From the NCBI GenBank assembly GCA_025060325.1, contig JANXBW010000006.1, positions 62,001 to 126,000 on the forward strand: 64,000 nt of DNA. The letters are read 5' to 3'. A program made the position numbers and the translations under genes. The DNA comes from Thermoguttaceae bacterium. Lineage in GTDB: Bacteria > Planctomycetota > Planctomycetia > Pirellulales > Thermoguttaceae. Below the pieces are notes generated by a model. The model ran no database searches and had not been told where the DNA came from. It saw nothing but the letters and a program-made list of their open reading frames with translations. Of this stretch, positions 44,751-55,300 are shown piece after piece (position 1 is the stretch's first letter; every line of letters starts with the position of its first letter).

Positions 44751-47690
44751 TTATTCCAGGGTCGGATAGGCGATGTCGCCGCGGAGTTGGGCCTGGCCGC
44801 CTTCTGCTTCGTATACCCCATAAAAGATCGAGCATAGGTCCAGCCAGAGCATAAGCCGGCGAAATTCCTCCTGTTCCAATTTGAGGCCGTAGTGGTCTCC
44901 TTGGAGGATTTGGCGCAGCTTACTTGCCCGTGCCCCGAATTGTCCGGGGATCGTCCGGTAGCTATGCCGATAACTCCAGAATCCGTATTTGGAGGCCAAG
45001 TTGACATAGGAGGCAAACCACTTGCCCTGGAGAGGTTCGCGACCGAGGTTGATTGCCCCTTGATTTTCCATGTGGCACGGGACACATCTCCGGTCAAGGA
45101 TCGGCTGGACCAGTCGAGCGTAGCTAAACGGATTAGCTTCGTCGGCTTCCGGGGAAAGGCTTGAGGGAGCCCGGGTGAGGGCGGTTGGCAAACGTAAACT
45201 AAAACTTGGGGCATGGTGCCTCGGATCGTGACAACCTTTACACACGAGGAATTCCCCGGGCTTAAGATAGGTGGCCGACCGCATCGACTGCACAGCAAGT
45301 CCCCGCTCGTCCAAAGCTTGGAAGAAAATCTCCTTATTGGCCGGCACCTCGAAGTAGGCGCTGCCGTCAGGCTCAACGGGCACTGTGCCCAGGACGTAGC
45401 GGGCAAGCATCACCGAATCCTGAGCCTCCGGGAGGCGAAGGCCGATCTCATGGGGTGGCTGGCCGGAGGGAACTGTCATGGGCAGGATCTGAACGACGCG
45501 AAGCGCCGCTATCTTCGTTTGCGGCGGCCAGGGATGCAGGGAATCGTAAACATTAATCACGGCCACCCGAGCAAGGGCAGGGGACGTTCCCCGCGGGAGG
45601 GGAGCCACATACTCCTGACTGGTGATCGGCGGTGGGATAAGCTCGGGCACTTGGTGCGGCACGGGCCGAGGCTTAAGCGGAATCGGGTTTTGGCAGGATA
45701 TCGTCGGGTCACGATAGATCAACACCTTGTTGCCGAAAGCGTCGACCAAATAAATGCTGTAATCGCCTCGGAAATATGGCTCCCCCTCAAATCCGCGTGG
45801 ACGAATACCCTCGCCGTCTATTGCTCGGGGGTCATAAGCAACAAGGTAGTAGTTTTCCGATAAAGGCCAGGGAGTTCCGTAGGCCAATGCACCGCCCTGC
45901 GACTCCGGGAAGCCAATCTCGGGGGTCACTCGTCGGACGGGATTCATACGGTCGTCATCATGTCGCCGGGGATCCACGATGACAATCGAGCCAAACGCCT
46001 GGCCATGGTGCGGGGCTGCCGTGGCTACAAACTTCACCGACCCGGGAATAGGTTGACAATCCAGTTCCATATCGGGGCGGAATTGCCGCGGGGTAAAATT
46101 GCCATGGACGGCACGACTGTCTCGCCCATCGATCGTTGTTACCCAGGGCATGTGGGCGGTGACACCGTGCCGGTCTACATAATCCCATCTCGTGTACAAA
46201 ATCCGGCCATCGTGGGTCACGGTGGGATTCCACTCGTTGGTTTCGTGGATACTTAAGGCGCGCTTGGACGAACCGTCGGCGGCCATATCGAAAAGCGTGT
46301 ACGTAGGACAAACGCGTCCGCAGCGTAAGTAGCCGCCCCGCCTTTCGCTTATAAAAGCAATCCGGCCATTGGGCAACCACACCGGATCAAAATCGTTCCA
46401 TGTGCCATCCGTTAGTTGTTTTAGTTCCGTGCCATCAGTTCGCACGGTAAAAATGTGGTAACACCATCCTTCGTGCCAATGGCCCTGAGAGGGATCGGTA
46501 TGGAATCGATGGGCTCGATCACCACGGCATTCCACATAGGCAAAGGCAATTCGGGTGGCATCATAGGAAAGATCCGGCGACAGGAAAGCGCCGCCTTCAA
46601 GTTTTTGTCCAGCCAGTCGGCCTTGTTCGACCACCGAGTTGGCAAGAAGGTTTTCCTCCCGCGGGTTGTCGCTAAAAGGGTTATGAATGATATAAAGTCC
46701 CCCGCCAGGCTCGGCGTTGACACCATAGTACTGATCGCACATGTGGTCATACCGAGCCAGATGACGCTTAAGGATAAGAAGACGATCGAAATCAAGAAGC
46801 GGATTAGCAAAAGCCACTTGCCGCCGCAGGCGAGAGATCTGGCGGAAAAGCCCCAACCGGGCATCCCGATCCTCCACCGGGATGCGGGCTCCCTCCTCAG
46901 CCAGCCGACGCCACTTTTCCCAACCCCAGGAAAGCTCCAGTCCCCAGGTCTGCCGATAATCCTCAAGAAGGGCTTGCAAGCGACGCAAAGCAATGTCAAC
47001 AGGATCGCGATCCGAGGACCAAATCAACGCATGAGGGTTGAAGGTTTCCGCTTGGACGGCGGCAAAATAAGCTTTTCGACGGAGATCTCGCTCAAGCAGA
47101 GCAAACTCCAGCTCCACCTCATCCAGTGGTCTTCCGTCGGGGTGGGTGAAAGCGAGCCATGTGGGCGACTTGGCGCGGAACACAACACCTGGGACATGAA
47201 TTTCCAATTCCGCCACCGATGTCCACGGTTGGCCGTTGACTTCCGAGGTGGCCCGAAGGCGAAAGAATCTGCCGGCCACAGGCTGGGCGAAGCGCACTTC
47301 CTTCGCCGGTTCTCGCCGCCCAAATCGCCCCTTGGTGATGAGATTTCCCTGGGGGTTGTCCGGCCCACCAACAAAACATTCAAACCCGTCCACTGTGCCG
47401 TTATCGTGGTCCTGCCGCGCTCGGTAGGTAAAACCTTCTATCATCCACACCTGGCCAAGGTCGATCCTTAACTCGTGTGGATGAGGCGGATTTTTTGCCC
47501 CAAACTCCGTATGCCAGATCGTTTTGGGATTGCCGTCAAGGGCGCGGTAGGCCTCGTAAGAGTTTACTTCGGAATTGGCCCACACATCCACCATAACTAC
47601 GCGAGGCTTTGCTTCTTCTGTGGGAGCAGCCGCTGAGATACACGCGGAGGCTACTAGGTACAGAAGTACCAAGAAAAAACGCTTTTTCAT
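44751..47690 (-). CDS. Hydrazine-synthase-alpha-like secreted diheme protein with discoidin-like N domain
   Basis: A 979-residue exported protein. ATG 47690 starts a signal peptide (MKKRFFLVLLYLVASACISAAA). Residues about 30-155 form an F5/8 type C (discoidin-like) domain: EAYRALDGNPKTIWHTEFG, LRIDLGQVWMIEGFTYRARQD. The middle resembles the HzsA beta-propeller region (IFTVRTDGTELKQLTDGTWNDFDPVWLPNGRIAFISERRGG). Two haem-binding CxxCH motifs lie near the C terminus, CKGCH (about residue 817) and CVPCH (about 869), so the protein should carry two c-type haems outside the cytoplasm. Such HzsA relatives occur in many planctomycetes that do not perform anammox; no other hydrazine synthase gene is here, so hydrazine synthesis is not implied. 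It may act in electron transfer or carbohydrate binding. Confidence 0.85.
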   Translation of the reverse strand: MKKRFFLVLLYLVASACISAAAPTEEAKPRVVMVDVWANSEVNSYEAYRALDGNPKTIWHTEFGAKNPPHPHELRIDLGQVWMIEGFTYRARQDHDNGTVDGFECFVGGPDNPQGNLITKGRFGRREPAKEVRFAQPVAGRFFRLRATSEVNGQPWTSVAELEIHVPGVVFRAKSPTWLAFTHPDGRPLDEVELEFALLERDLRRKAYFAAVQAETFNPHALIWSSDRDPVDIALRRLQALLEDYRQTWGLELSWGWEKWRRLAEEGARIPVEDRDARLGLFRQISRLRRQVAFANPLLDFDRLLILKRHLARYDHMCDQYYGVNAEPGGGLYIIHNPFSDNPREENLLANSVVEQGRLAGQKLEGGAFLSPDLSYDATRIAFAYVECRGDRAHRFHTDPSQGHWHEGWCYHIFTVRTDGTELKQLTDGTWNDFDPVWLPNGRIAFISERRGGYLRCGRVCPTYTLFDMAADGSSKRALSIHETNEWNPTVTHDGRILYTRWDYVDRHGVTAHMPWVTTIDGRDSRAVHGNFTPRQFRPDMELDCQPIPGSVKFVATAAPHHGQAFGSIVIVDPRRHDDDRMNPVRRVTPEIGFPESQGGALAYGTPWPLSENYYLVAYDPRAIDGEGIRPRGFEGEPYFRGDYSIYLVDAFGNKVLIYRDPTISCQNPIPLKPRPVPHQVPELIPPPITSQEYVAPLPRGTSPALARVAVINVYDSLHPWPPQTKIAALRVVQILPMTVPSGQPPHEIGLRLPEAQDSVMLARYVLGTVPVEPDGSAYFEVPANKEIFFQALDERGLAVQSMRSATYLKPGEFLVCKGCHDPRHHAPSFSLRLPTALTRAPSSLSPEADEANPFSYARLVQPILDRRCVPCHMENQGAINLGREPLQGKWFASYVNLASKYGFWSYRHSYRTIPGQFGARASKLRQILQGDHYGLKLEQEEFRRLMLWLDLCSIFYGVYEAEGGQAQLRGDIAYPTLE

Positions 47691-47744
47691 ACCGCAACCC
47701 TTGCCGTTAAGAGTAAACGCCCGTCCATAAATCACACCGCGGTT

Positions 47745-47773
47745 ATCATATCCCTGGGGAGAAACCCGGGCAA
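47745..47773 (-). promoter_or_regulatory. Putative promoter of the diheme protein gene
   Basis: On the minus strand TTGCCC (47773-47768) and TATGAT (47750-47745) are 17 bases apart. Transcription would begin near 47738, about 48 bases before the ATG at 47690. The -35 box matches the consensus at only three or four positions. Confidence 0.5.
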
Positions 47774-48337
47774 GAAAATAGCGCCTTTCTGCCGCCTGAA
47801 CGGGGCTCTCCCCCCTTGAGAGTTGCCCGCGTTGCAGGAGGGCTTAAGGGAGTGAGGATGTCCGGTATGAATCGGGCGATTTACAAATGGGAGCTCTTGC
47901 GCAAACGAATGTGCTTGATGTGGATTTAAAGAGCCTACTAACTAGCGTGGGAGGTGTCCGCTAGCATAAACCGTTTTTGCCGGAGGGGAATGGCGGACCC
48001 GGGGAAGGGGATCCTTTGTTGACGGTGATCGAAAGGGTAGTTGCTTTTGCGATAAACCATTTCCGCGGCTTGAAAAAGTCCGCTGATACAGAGACTGACA
48101 TCATGGGCTTACGATTGAGCAAAGAAGACATCTTTTTAAGTACGACTATTGACGTCCATTGAAACTGACCGTCAATAGTGAATAACTTGCGGTCCACTAT
48201 TTCTATCTTGAGTCTACTGCCAGTTGAAGAAATTTCAGGGGCCTTGCTTCGGTTTGTGTATAACCGGCGGGGCCCGGAAACGGGAAGGTTAGTTTTCTGC
48301 GATATTTGTGAGGCAGTTTGGCGTGGTGGCACTTTCG
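47774..48337. other. 560-base gap with a 10-bp inverted repeat
   Basis: No gene. The perfect inverted repeat at 48145-48179 is listed separately. There is no T-run on either side of it. Confidence 0.45.
48145..48179. repeat. Perfect 10-bp inverted repeat
   Basis: ACTATTGACG (48145-48154) and CGTCAATAGT (48170-48179) are exact reverse complements with 15 bases between. It lies between the ends of the oppC-like and diheme regions. It could be a regulator site, a hairpin that protects the oppC transcript end, or the remnant of an element. No second copy was noticed in the window. Confidence 0.55.
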
Positions 48338-49813
48338 TCAACTTGTTTCTCTTGGACGAAGACGTGGGTCAAGCGCATCTCGGAGTCCGTCGCCCAGGAA
48401 GTTGAGCGCAAGTAGGGTTGCGGCCAAGGCAAGACTCGGGAAAAGTACAAGCCACCAGTAGATTTTGATTGGGGTAATGACCTGAAGGCCCTCGTTCGCA
48501 AGGAGCCCCCATGACACATCCGGTGGCTCCACCCCGAGACCAAGGAACGAAAGAAATGCTTCAAAGAGCATGACGCGGGGAATTGTCAGCGTCAGATAAA
48601 CGATAATTACTCCCCAGAGATTGGGAAGAATATGTCGAAAGATGATCCGCGGGTGGGAGGCTCCCACAGCCCGGGCGGCGTCGACAAACCCTTCATTCTT
48701 AAGCGAAAGTACTTGTCCACGAATCACTCGAGCCATGGTCAACCAGTAAACTGCGCCTACCACAAAGTAGAAAATAACAATCCGGTTAGTGCGCACCCAT
48801 CGCTCGTAGCGCTCAACGCCCAACCGCCAGCCCGGGTTTTTGCCCTCGGCTGTGTACTCAAGGATGTAAGCACTGCCTGTAGGCGTTTGCAATCGCCAGC
48901 TCTCCCCGGGGCGAATCGGGCTCACTTGGGCCACCTGCGGCAAACTAACACCAATCTTCTGAGCTGCTTGACGAATGATGGAAGGAAGCTCGCCTTCGTT
49001 TAGTTGTCGCAAGAGCATGTTCGGTTGAAGCGGTGCCACAGGCCGCTCCGGTTGGTCCTCAGAGCCAGGGTTGCCGGTTGGACTGTTTGCTAATGTGTGG
49101 ATTTCTTCCAAGGGAAGCACGCCCAAGGGCGACAAGCGGCGGGTCTCGGCACTTAAGATGGTTACAAGAAAGATCACGATGAAGATAAAGGGCACGGAAT
49201 AAAGAACATCAACGATCCGCATCATGATTTCATCGACAATGCCGCCGACATAACCCGCCACAGCGCCGTAGGTGACTCCAATAAGGAGGGACACCAGGGC
49301 GGCAATCACGCCCACGGCCAGCGAGACCCTTGCACCCCACAAGACTCGGGAAAGGACGTCTCGACCTAATTTGTCCGTTCCGAAAATGCTTGGGATGGAC
49401 CAGTCTCCCCACAAATAAAGCCGCACGCGGAGCAAAAGGTCACTAGCCGGGTCTAATGGCCCGAAGCCTTCCCGGATTCGTTCTTCCAAAAGTTCCGGCT
49501 GGCTTGCGTCGGACGCGTCGGGCAGCCAGCGAGGAGCGGCCGACAATGTGGGCGGTGAGAATTGTCGGGAAGTATCGATCAGCCGAGGCGGTTGGAGCGG
49601 CAAGGCCGGGGTGACAAGCGCCAATCCCCCAAGTCCGACCAGGTAATAGAGGGCGACCATAGCCGGTCGATTTGCCCGCAGTTGCCGCCAAGCGCGTCGG
49701 CCGGCAGAGTCCTTATAGCCATCTGACGGAGGACGAGTTGGCGACTCCGAGTTGGTTGGCGGTTCTACTGAATCTCGGCTCAACACGGCGTTTCTCCGAT
49801 CTTCGAAACTCAT
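48338..49813 (-). CDS. OppC/DppC-type ABC transporter permease with large insertion
   Basis: A 491-residue inner-membrane permease of the peptide/nickel family. An N-terminal helix (ALYYLVGLGGLALVTPALPL) is followed by the OppC-type segment FGTDKLGRDVLSRVLWGARVSLAVGV, several helices and the EAA loop near FVDAARAVGASHPRIIFRHILPN, with LPNLWGVIIVYLTLTIPRVMLFEAFLSFLGLG to the end. Odd: about 115 hydrophilic residues (LSPLGVLPLEEIH ... GWRLGVERYERWVRTN) are inserted between two helices and should face outside. ATG 49813 is preferred; the upstream 61 codons to 49996 lack family character. The OppB partner, ATPases and binding protein are not in the window on either side, so the gene looks orphan or its operon is split. 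Confidence 0.85.
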   Translation of the reverse strand: MSFEDRRNAVLSRDSVEPPTNSESPTRPPSDGYKDSAGRRAWRQLRANRPAMVALYYLVGLGGLALVTPALPLQPPRLIDTSRQFSPPTLSAAPRWLPDASDASQPELLEERIREGFGPLDPASDLLLRVRLYLWGDWSIPSIFGTDKLGRDVLSRVLWGARVSLAVGVIAALVSLLIGVTYGAVAGYVGGIVDEIMMRIVDVLYSVPFIFIVIFLVTILSAETRRLSPLGVLPLEEIHTLANSPTGNPGSEDQPERPVAPLQPNMLLRQLNEGELPSIIRQAAQKIGVSLPQVAQVSPIRPGESWRLQTPTGSAYILEYTAEGKNPGWRLGVERYERWVRTNRIVIFYFVVGAVYWLTMARVIRGQVLSLKNEGFVDAARAVGASHPRIIFRHILPNLWGVIIVYLTLTIPRVMLFEAFLSFLGLGVEPPDVSWGLLANEGLQVITPIKIYWWLVLFPSLALAATLLALNFLGDGLRDALDPRLRPRETS

Positions 49814-50388
49814 TAATTTCTCGTTTGACTGCGGTCGCCCTTTACGGGTGCTAATGGGCTGGAGGCGTCTAATTGCCGTAACGGCCTTGGTTCCCCCAGG
49901 GGGGCAAACAGTCCCACCGCATTCCCGACGAGGAGCTCCCAGCCTGGGCGGGCCCGCGCCCCTCTGGGAACTTCGGTGAGCTTTTGGCCGCGGCATCCTA
50001 GGTTGGCAAGCGTTGGGACTTTGTCACGGAGAGTCGGCTAGTGAACCCGAGGCTTCATCCCAGGTCTCGGCCGGGCATCTCTGCCGGCGTCGGCTGAAGA
50101 TGGCGGGTCTAAAGAGCGCCACCATTTCTCGCATTATTTGGCAAGGCTCTCCCGGGGACTGAGGCCTAGCGCATGGCCCTCCGATTTCGATAAACTTCAC
50201 CGCCTTAGTAGTATTCCACCGCTACTGGCGGAGCGTGTGTGGCCACCGGCTGGGCCGGCGAGTGGGTATTGACATATTCTGATCAATTTTGTATAAACTC
50301 TTGAGCGTATACTAACGTTATCAATTTAGGGGAGGTTAGGCCTGTCACGCTTAGCTTAGTGTGGGTGGATATTCGAGGAGTTTGCTCA
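49814..50388. other. Divergent regulatory region between oppC-like gene and cysK
   Basis: A 575-base gap that holds the near-consensus cysK promoter (50269-50297). No frame with family features. The AT-rich stretch 50268-50335 stands out from GC-rich surroundings. Confidence 0.5.
50269..50297 (+). promoter_or_regulatory. Near-consensus sigma70 promoter of cysK
   Basis: TTGACA (50269-50274), a 17-base spacer, and TATAAA (50292-50297). The start codon of cysK is about 90 bases downstream. This is the strongest promoter match in the window. Confidence 0.85.
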
Positions 50389-51348
50389 ATGTCAGTAGCC
50401 GTTAACGGGCGGATTTATTCGGACGTTACCCAGGTTATCGGCAATACCCCGCTTGTGTGGCTTCGACGGTTTGGCAAGGGGCTTCCAGCGAGCATCGCGG
50501 CGAAGCTGGAGTGCCAGAACCCGCTTTGGAGTGTCAAAGACCGAATCGCCCGGGCGATGATCGACCGGGCTGAGCAACTGGGCCTCATTAAAGAGAATAC
50601 CGTTATTGTTGAGCCAACAAGTGGCAATACAGGGATCGGTTTAGCGTTTGTCTGCGCGGCTCGGGGTTACCGGCTGATGGTCACTATGCCGGAGAGTATG
50701 AGCTTGGAACGTCGTCGACTGCTCAAGGCCCTGGGCGCGGAGATCGTGTTGACCCCTGCCTCCGAGGGGATGTCTGGGGCCGTTCGCCGCGCGGAGGAGC
50801 TCTGCGCGGAGAATCCCAACTTTTACATGCCTCAGCAATTTAAGAATCCTGCTAACCCGGAGATCCACCGCCGAACCACAGCGGAAGAGATTTGGCGCGA
50901 CACGGATGGTCAGGTTGACATTTTCGTTGCGGGGGTCGGTACGGGCGGTACTATTACCGGGGTGGGCGAGGTCCTCAAGTCCCGCAAGCCCCTTGTCCGC
51001 GTAGTGGCGGTTGAGCCGGCTAATAGTCCGGTTATCACCCAGAAACTTCAGGGCCAACCCATTCAGCCGGGTAAGCATTCCATTCAGGGGATCGGGGCGG
51101 GCTTCATCCCGGATGTGCTTAATCTCAATATTCTGGATGAGGTCATCACCGTCGAAGATGAGGCGGCGATGGAGACCTCACGGCGCCTTGCTCGCGAGGA
51201 AGGGATCCTCTGCGGGATTAGTAGCGGAGCAGCCGCCTGGGCGGCTTTGCAGGTGGCCAAGCGCGAAGAAAACCGCGGTAAGCTGGTGGTGGTGGTACTT
51301 CCTGACTTGGGCGAGCGGTATTTGTCGACCAAGCTTTTCCCGGAGTAA
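50389..51348 (+). CDS. cysK: Cysteine synthase A (O-acetylserine sulfhydrylase)
   Basis: A 319-residue PLP enzyme that makes cysteine from O-acetylserine and sulfide. [26 protein letters not shown] (the Lys forms the PLP aldimine), [19 protein letters not shown] (PLP phosphate loop) and [15 protein letters not shown] are the family motifs; [12 protein letters not shown] follows. ATG 50389 is fixed by GAGGAG nine bases upstream and by the N terminus [14 protein letters not shown]. It stands alone behind a strong promoter; no cysE or sulfate-assimilation genes are near. No T-box or S-box consensus was recognised in its leader. Confidence 0.95.
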   Translation: MSVAVNGRIYSDVTQVIGNTPLVWLRRFGKGLPASIAAKLECQNPLWSVKDRIARAMIDRAEQLGLIKENTVIVEPTSGNTGIGLAFVCAARGYRLMVTMPESMSLERRRLLKALGAEIVLTPASEGMSGAVRRAEELCAENPNFYMPQQFKNPANPEIHRRTTAEEIWRDTDGQVDIFVAGVGTGGTITGVGEVLKSRKPLVRVVAVEPANSPVITQKLQGQPIQPGKHSIQGIGAGFIPDVLNLNILDEVITVEDEAAMETSRRLAREEGILCGISSGAAAWAALQVAKREENRGKLVVVVLPDLGERYLSTKLFPE

Positions 51349-52313
51349 TACCGATCCTACACTGTTTCCGCCCGTTGGCCGGCCCATCTGACCTCGATTG
51401 ATCCGGCGAAAACCCTCCCTAATATAGGGCCCTGTGCCGGGAGCGCATTTACCTTGCCCCTAAACAAGAAAGGGCGAATTCCCAATCCTCACCGTTATTG
51501 ACCATCGTGGTCGGGATTTCTCCTGGTCCCCAGTCGTTCAGCCTTGACTTTACGCTTCGCTCGGCCGGGCCGGGTTTAACTTTCTTTTTGCCGGGGCTAG
51601 GCCAGGAGCAAAGCCTTTGGGTGTGCCCCTCCCCTGAGGCGCAGCCGGCGTGCGCCAGGAAAGCTCGTGGGTTGGGGCAGAGCCTGGGTGCTTTTGGCTC
51701 GTGTTCTTTTCCTCATCTCCTCATCCTTCCCCGATCGTGGCCCGCCGGAATAATTTGCCCGCGTTGCGTCGCTTGCGTTCGATCTTCTGGAATCTCTTAT
51801 CGTCAAGTTGGGAGGCGCCAAGAGTTGCGGTACCGCTGAAATCACACGGGCCGTGAATTAGCTCCGCCCGGATAGTTCCCTTCGCAGGGGACAGTTGTAT
51901 TCCCGACCGGGGCGCCATCACGCGCCGGCTGGATGGCCTCCCTTAACGGTGAGGGAGGGTTTTGGGGAAAAGCCGGCCTTAAATTCAGGGCTCAACTGCC
52001 GTGTGGGAACCTCAATGTCGCAGGGCTAGACGCCGGGGAGCTTTCGGCCTACATTGGTGGGCAATGTCCCCACTTTTGGGTGATCCGGCAGATGAAAAAT
52101 TATGGCCAAAACTTGGGGGGATCTGTAGGTCGAGCGTATTATTTCAGGGTAGAGGCTCTGGGGGAGCCTTTTCTGCGGGGGCATCCGTCGTAGATTCGCC
52201 GCCTCCGGGGAGAGTTTGTCACGGGGGTGAAATGTCAGCCGGAAGGCCGGCGCCGGGCGTTTAAGGGGGCAGCTTGGGCTCGGACGTTAACGGGGAAGGG
52301 GGAAACTTGCCTT
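51349..52313. other. Almost 1-kb gap with a weak terminator
   Basis: No credible gene. CCTCCCT (51937-51943) pairs with AGGGAGG (51952-51958) around TAACGGTG and is followed by GTTTT, a possible weak plus-strand terminator about 590 bases after cysK. Confidence 0.4.
51937..51963 (+). terminator. Weak rho-independent terminator
   Basis: A perfect 7-bp stem with an 8-base loop, but only a short GTTTT tail. It may end transcripts that run past cysK. Confidence 0.35.
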
Positions 52314-55300
52314 ATGGCGTCTGTCCGCGTTCAGTGTCCGAAGTGTTTTTCCCAGTATAGTATCGACCCTGTCCACCTGGGTCGAAGGGGGCAGTGTACA
52401 AAATGCAATACTCTTTTTGTGCTCACAGCCTTGCCGGAGGCGGTAACGCGAACTTTTCAAACCGGTCGTCGTCCATCAAGCTCCTCCGAATCTGAGGCCT
52501 CCGCCGAACGATGGAAGGTAGGCGACATCATTCTGGATGTTTACGAAGTTCGACCCCTTCGGCCGGATAAACCTTTTGCCGAGGGGGGGATGGGTGTCGT
52601 CTATCGTGTTTACCACCACGGGTGGGGAATAGATCTTGCCGTTAAGTCCCCGAAAGCGGACGAATTCCGGAGCGAGGAAGGCAAGCGAAATTTCGAGCGG
52701 GAATGCGAGGCGTGGATGCGTCTCGGACTGCATCCAAACATCGTCACCTGTTATTACGTCAGGCGAATTGCGGGCATTCCTCGCGTCTTTGCCGAATTCG
52801 TTGACGGCGGAACGCTGTGGGAGTGGATTCGCGATCGCAGACTCTACGAGGGGGGTGTTCGGCAAAGTCTCCTCCGCATTTTGGATATTGCCATCCAGAT
52901 AGCTTGGGGGCTTAACCACGCTCATGAACATGGAGTCATTCATCAGGACGTTAAGCCGGAAAACGTCCTGATGAAAGGGGAAGTGCCCAAGGTGACGGAC
53001 TTTGGGCTGGCTCGGGCGCGGTGGGCAGCGTCGGCAGCTCCCGTGCAGTCCACACAAGGCAGTTTGACCGTCAGTTGGGGCGGAATGACCCCGGCATATT
53101 GCTCGCCGGAGCAGATTCAGGCGGCCGTCCAGGCTGAAAGCGGTGTCCCGGCCGATCAGCGGGTCAAGCTCACTCGCGGGACGGATATCTGGTCTTGGGC
53201 GGTGACGGTTTTAGCGATGTTTTTCGGCCGGGCACCCTGTCGCTTCGGTGGTCATACCGCGGCTGAGGTCTTTGAGAGCTACCTGAAGCAAGGCCCGCCG
53301 GAGCGTTTCCTGCCGAAGATGCCGGAGGGTGTGGTCGAGCTTCTGCGTCGCTGCTTCCGGCGCGATCCGCAGGAACGGCCGCGGGACATGGTCGAAATCT
53401 CCGACTGGCTGCGGGGTGTGTGGCGGGACTTGACCGGCCAGCGTTATCCCCGTTACCAACCCACGGCGGCGGACCTGAGGGCCGATTCATTAAACAACCG
53501 GGCCGCCTCCCTCCTGGACCTCGGCAATTACCAGGAGGCCCTGCAGAGCTGGTCCTTGGCCTGGCGAGAGCATCCCTGGCAGCCGCAGGTAACTTTTAAC
53601 CGGGCACTTCTTGAGTGGCGCGGGGGTCGCCTGACGGATCTCGAGCTTGTAAGTCAACTGGAAGAATTGTGCAAGAACCGGCCGCAGGCGCCAGAGGCGT
53701 TTTTCGCTCTGGGCCTTGCCCAGATGGAACGCTTCGAGGCGAAGCTGGCGGTGGAGGCTTTGGAAACCGCGCTGCAACTTGGTGGCGGGCCGGAGGTGGC
53801 TTCCGCTTTAGAGGAAGCCCGGAAGATGCTCGCCGATATGCCCCGTTGTTTACGATCTTTTACGGGTCAGCCACCGCATGTGACGGAGGTGTACCTGGGT
53901 GCTCGGGGCGACCGAGTCCTGTCGGGGCTGGATGGGCGGACAATGCGGCTATGGGAGGTGGAAAGCGGCCGGACGTTGACGACCCTTGAGGTCCCGGCTC
54001 TTGTCGGCAGCATCTCCACAAGCGCGGATGGGCGCTGGCAGCTGCGTCGCAGTCGCGACGGCCAGTTTGTGGTCCAACAAGCCGCCATGCCAAGCACGGC
54101 CGAGGTGTTCCGTAGGATCGAATGGGGGCGGGCTGATCGGCTGGAAACGCCCGACGGCAAACATGTTGTTGTCGCCACCGAAGAGTGTACGATCGAACTT
54201 CGTCAACTGGCCGACGACACGCTGGTTCGAGTCTTTCGGGGACATACGGCGCCGGTGCGGTCTTTGGCTGTCAGTGCCGATGGAGCGTGGCTGCTTTCCG
54301 GCAGTAGCGATAAGACATTGCGACTGTGGGAAGTGGCCACAGGACGCTGCCTCCGCACGCTGAAGGGCCATACGGATCCCGTCTCCGGTGTTTATCTCAG
54401 TGCCGATGCCCGTTGGGCGCTTTCTTGCAGCACCGGCCGAACGCTCCGTCTGTGGCGGCTTGGGCCAATAACTGATCCCCAGCGCCGTTTCATGGCCCCC
54501 ATCCTCCTGTGCCAGGTGACCAGCTCCGAGGAAGCAGGCCGGGTCCAGAATCAGTACGTCGAGCTGGTGCTCAAAGCGCGGATGGCAATGGCCAGCGAGC
54601 AGTATGCTGAGGCCCTTCAGTATACGAGGGCAGCGCGCCAGCTCCCCGGTTACCGAATGACCCGCGAGCTCCTTGAGTTGTGGAATCGCATTGGTCGCCG
54701 ATGCATCCGGCGTGCGTGTGCCGATGGCTGGTCGCTGCAGGTTCTCGAGGCTCATTCGGGCGAGGTCCGCTGCGTGACCTTTTGCCAGGGAGCTAAGCGG
54801 CTGCTGTCGGCAGGCGTGGACGGCACGGTCCGCTGGTGGACGCTTGATGATTCCGGGGAGGAGCCAGCCATTATTTCCGCCCATGCCGATTGGGTGTCCA
54901 GTGTTGTGTGCAGGCCGGGTGGGGATATTTTTGCTTCCGCAGGTCACGATCGGGTCATCCGCCTGTGGAGTTGCGAGAGCAAAAACGCCATCGGCGTCAT
55001 CGAAGCAGGTGCACCTATCAACGACTTGGTCTTTTCGCCCAGTGGACGTTATCTTTTCTCGGCCGGTTGGGATCGGGTAATCCGTGAGTGGGATGTGGCA
55101 AGTACGCGGTGCGTGCGGACATTTGCCGGGCATGAAAAATATATCAACGCGCTGGATATTAGCCTTGATGGCCGGTGGCTGCTTTCAGCAGGGGAAGATC
55201 AGACGATCCGTCTATGGGACATCCGCACTGGCGAGGCCGTCCGGGTCATTAAGGCTCACGGGGACTGGGTGTTAGATGTGGCCTTTTTGCCGGATGGTAA

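Noticed and set aside
44751-47690. Hydrazine synthase of an anammox bacterium
   Set aside because: No hzsB, hzsC or hydrazine dehydrogenase genes here, and HzsA-like proteins are common in other planctomycetes.
49814-49996. Upstream extension of the oppC-like gene
   Set aside because: The 61 extra codons are R/P/G-rich and lie before a normal start; family members begin near the first helix.
50300-50388. T-box or S-box riboswitch in the cysK leader
   Set aside because: The leader is short and none of the consensus elements is present.
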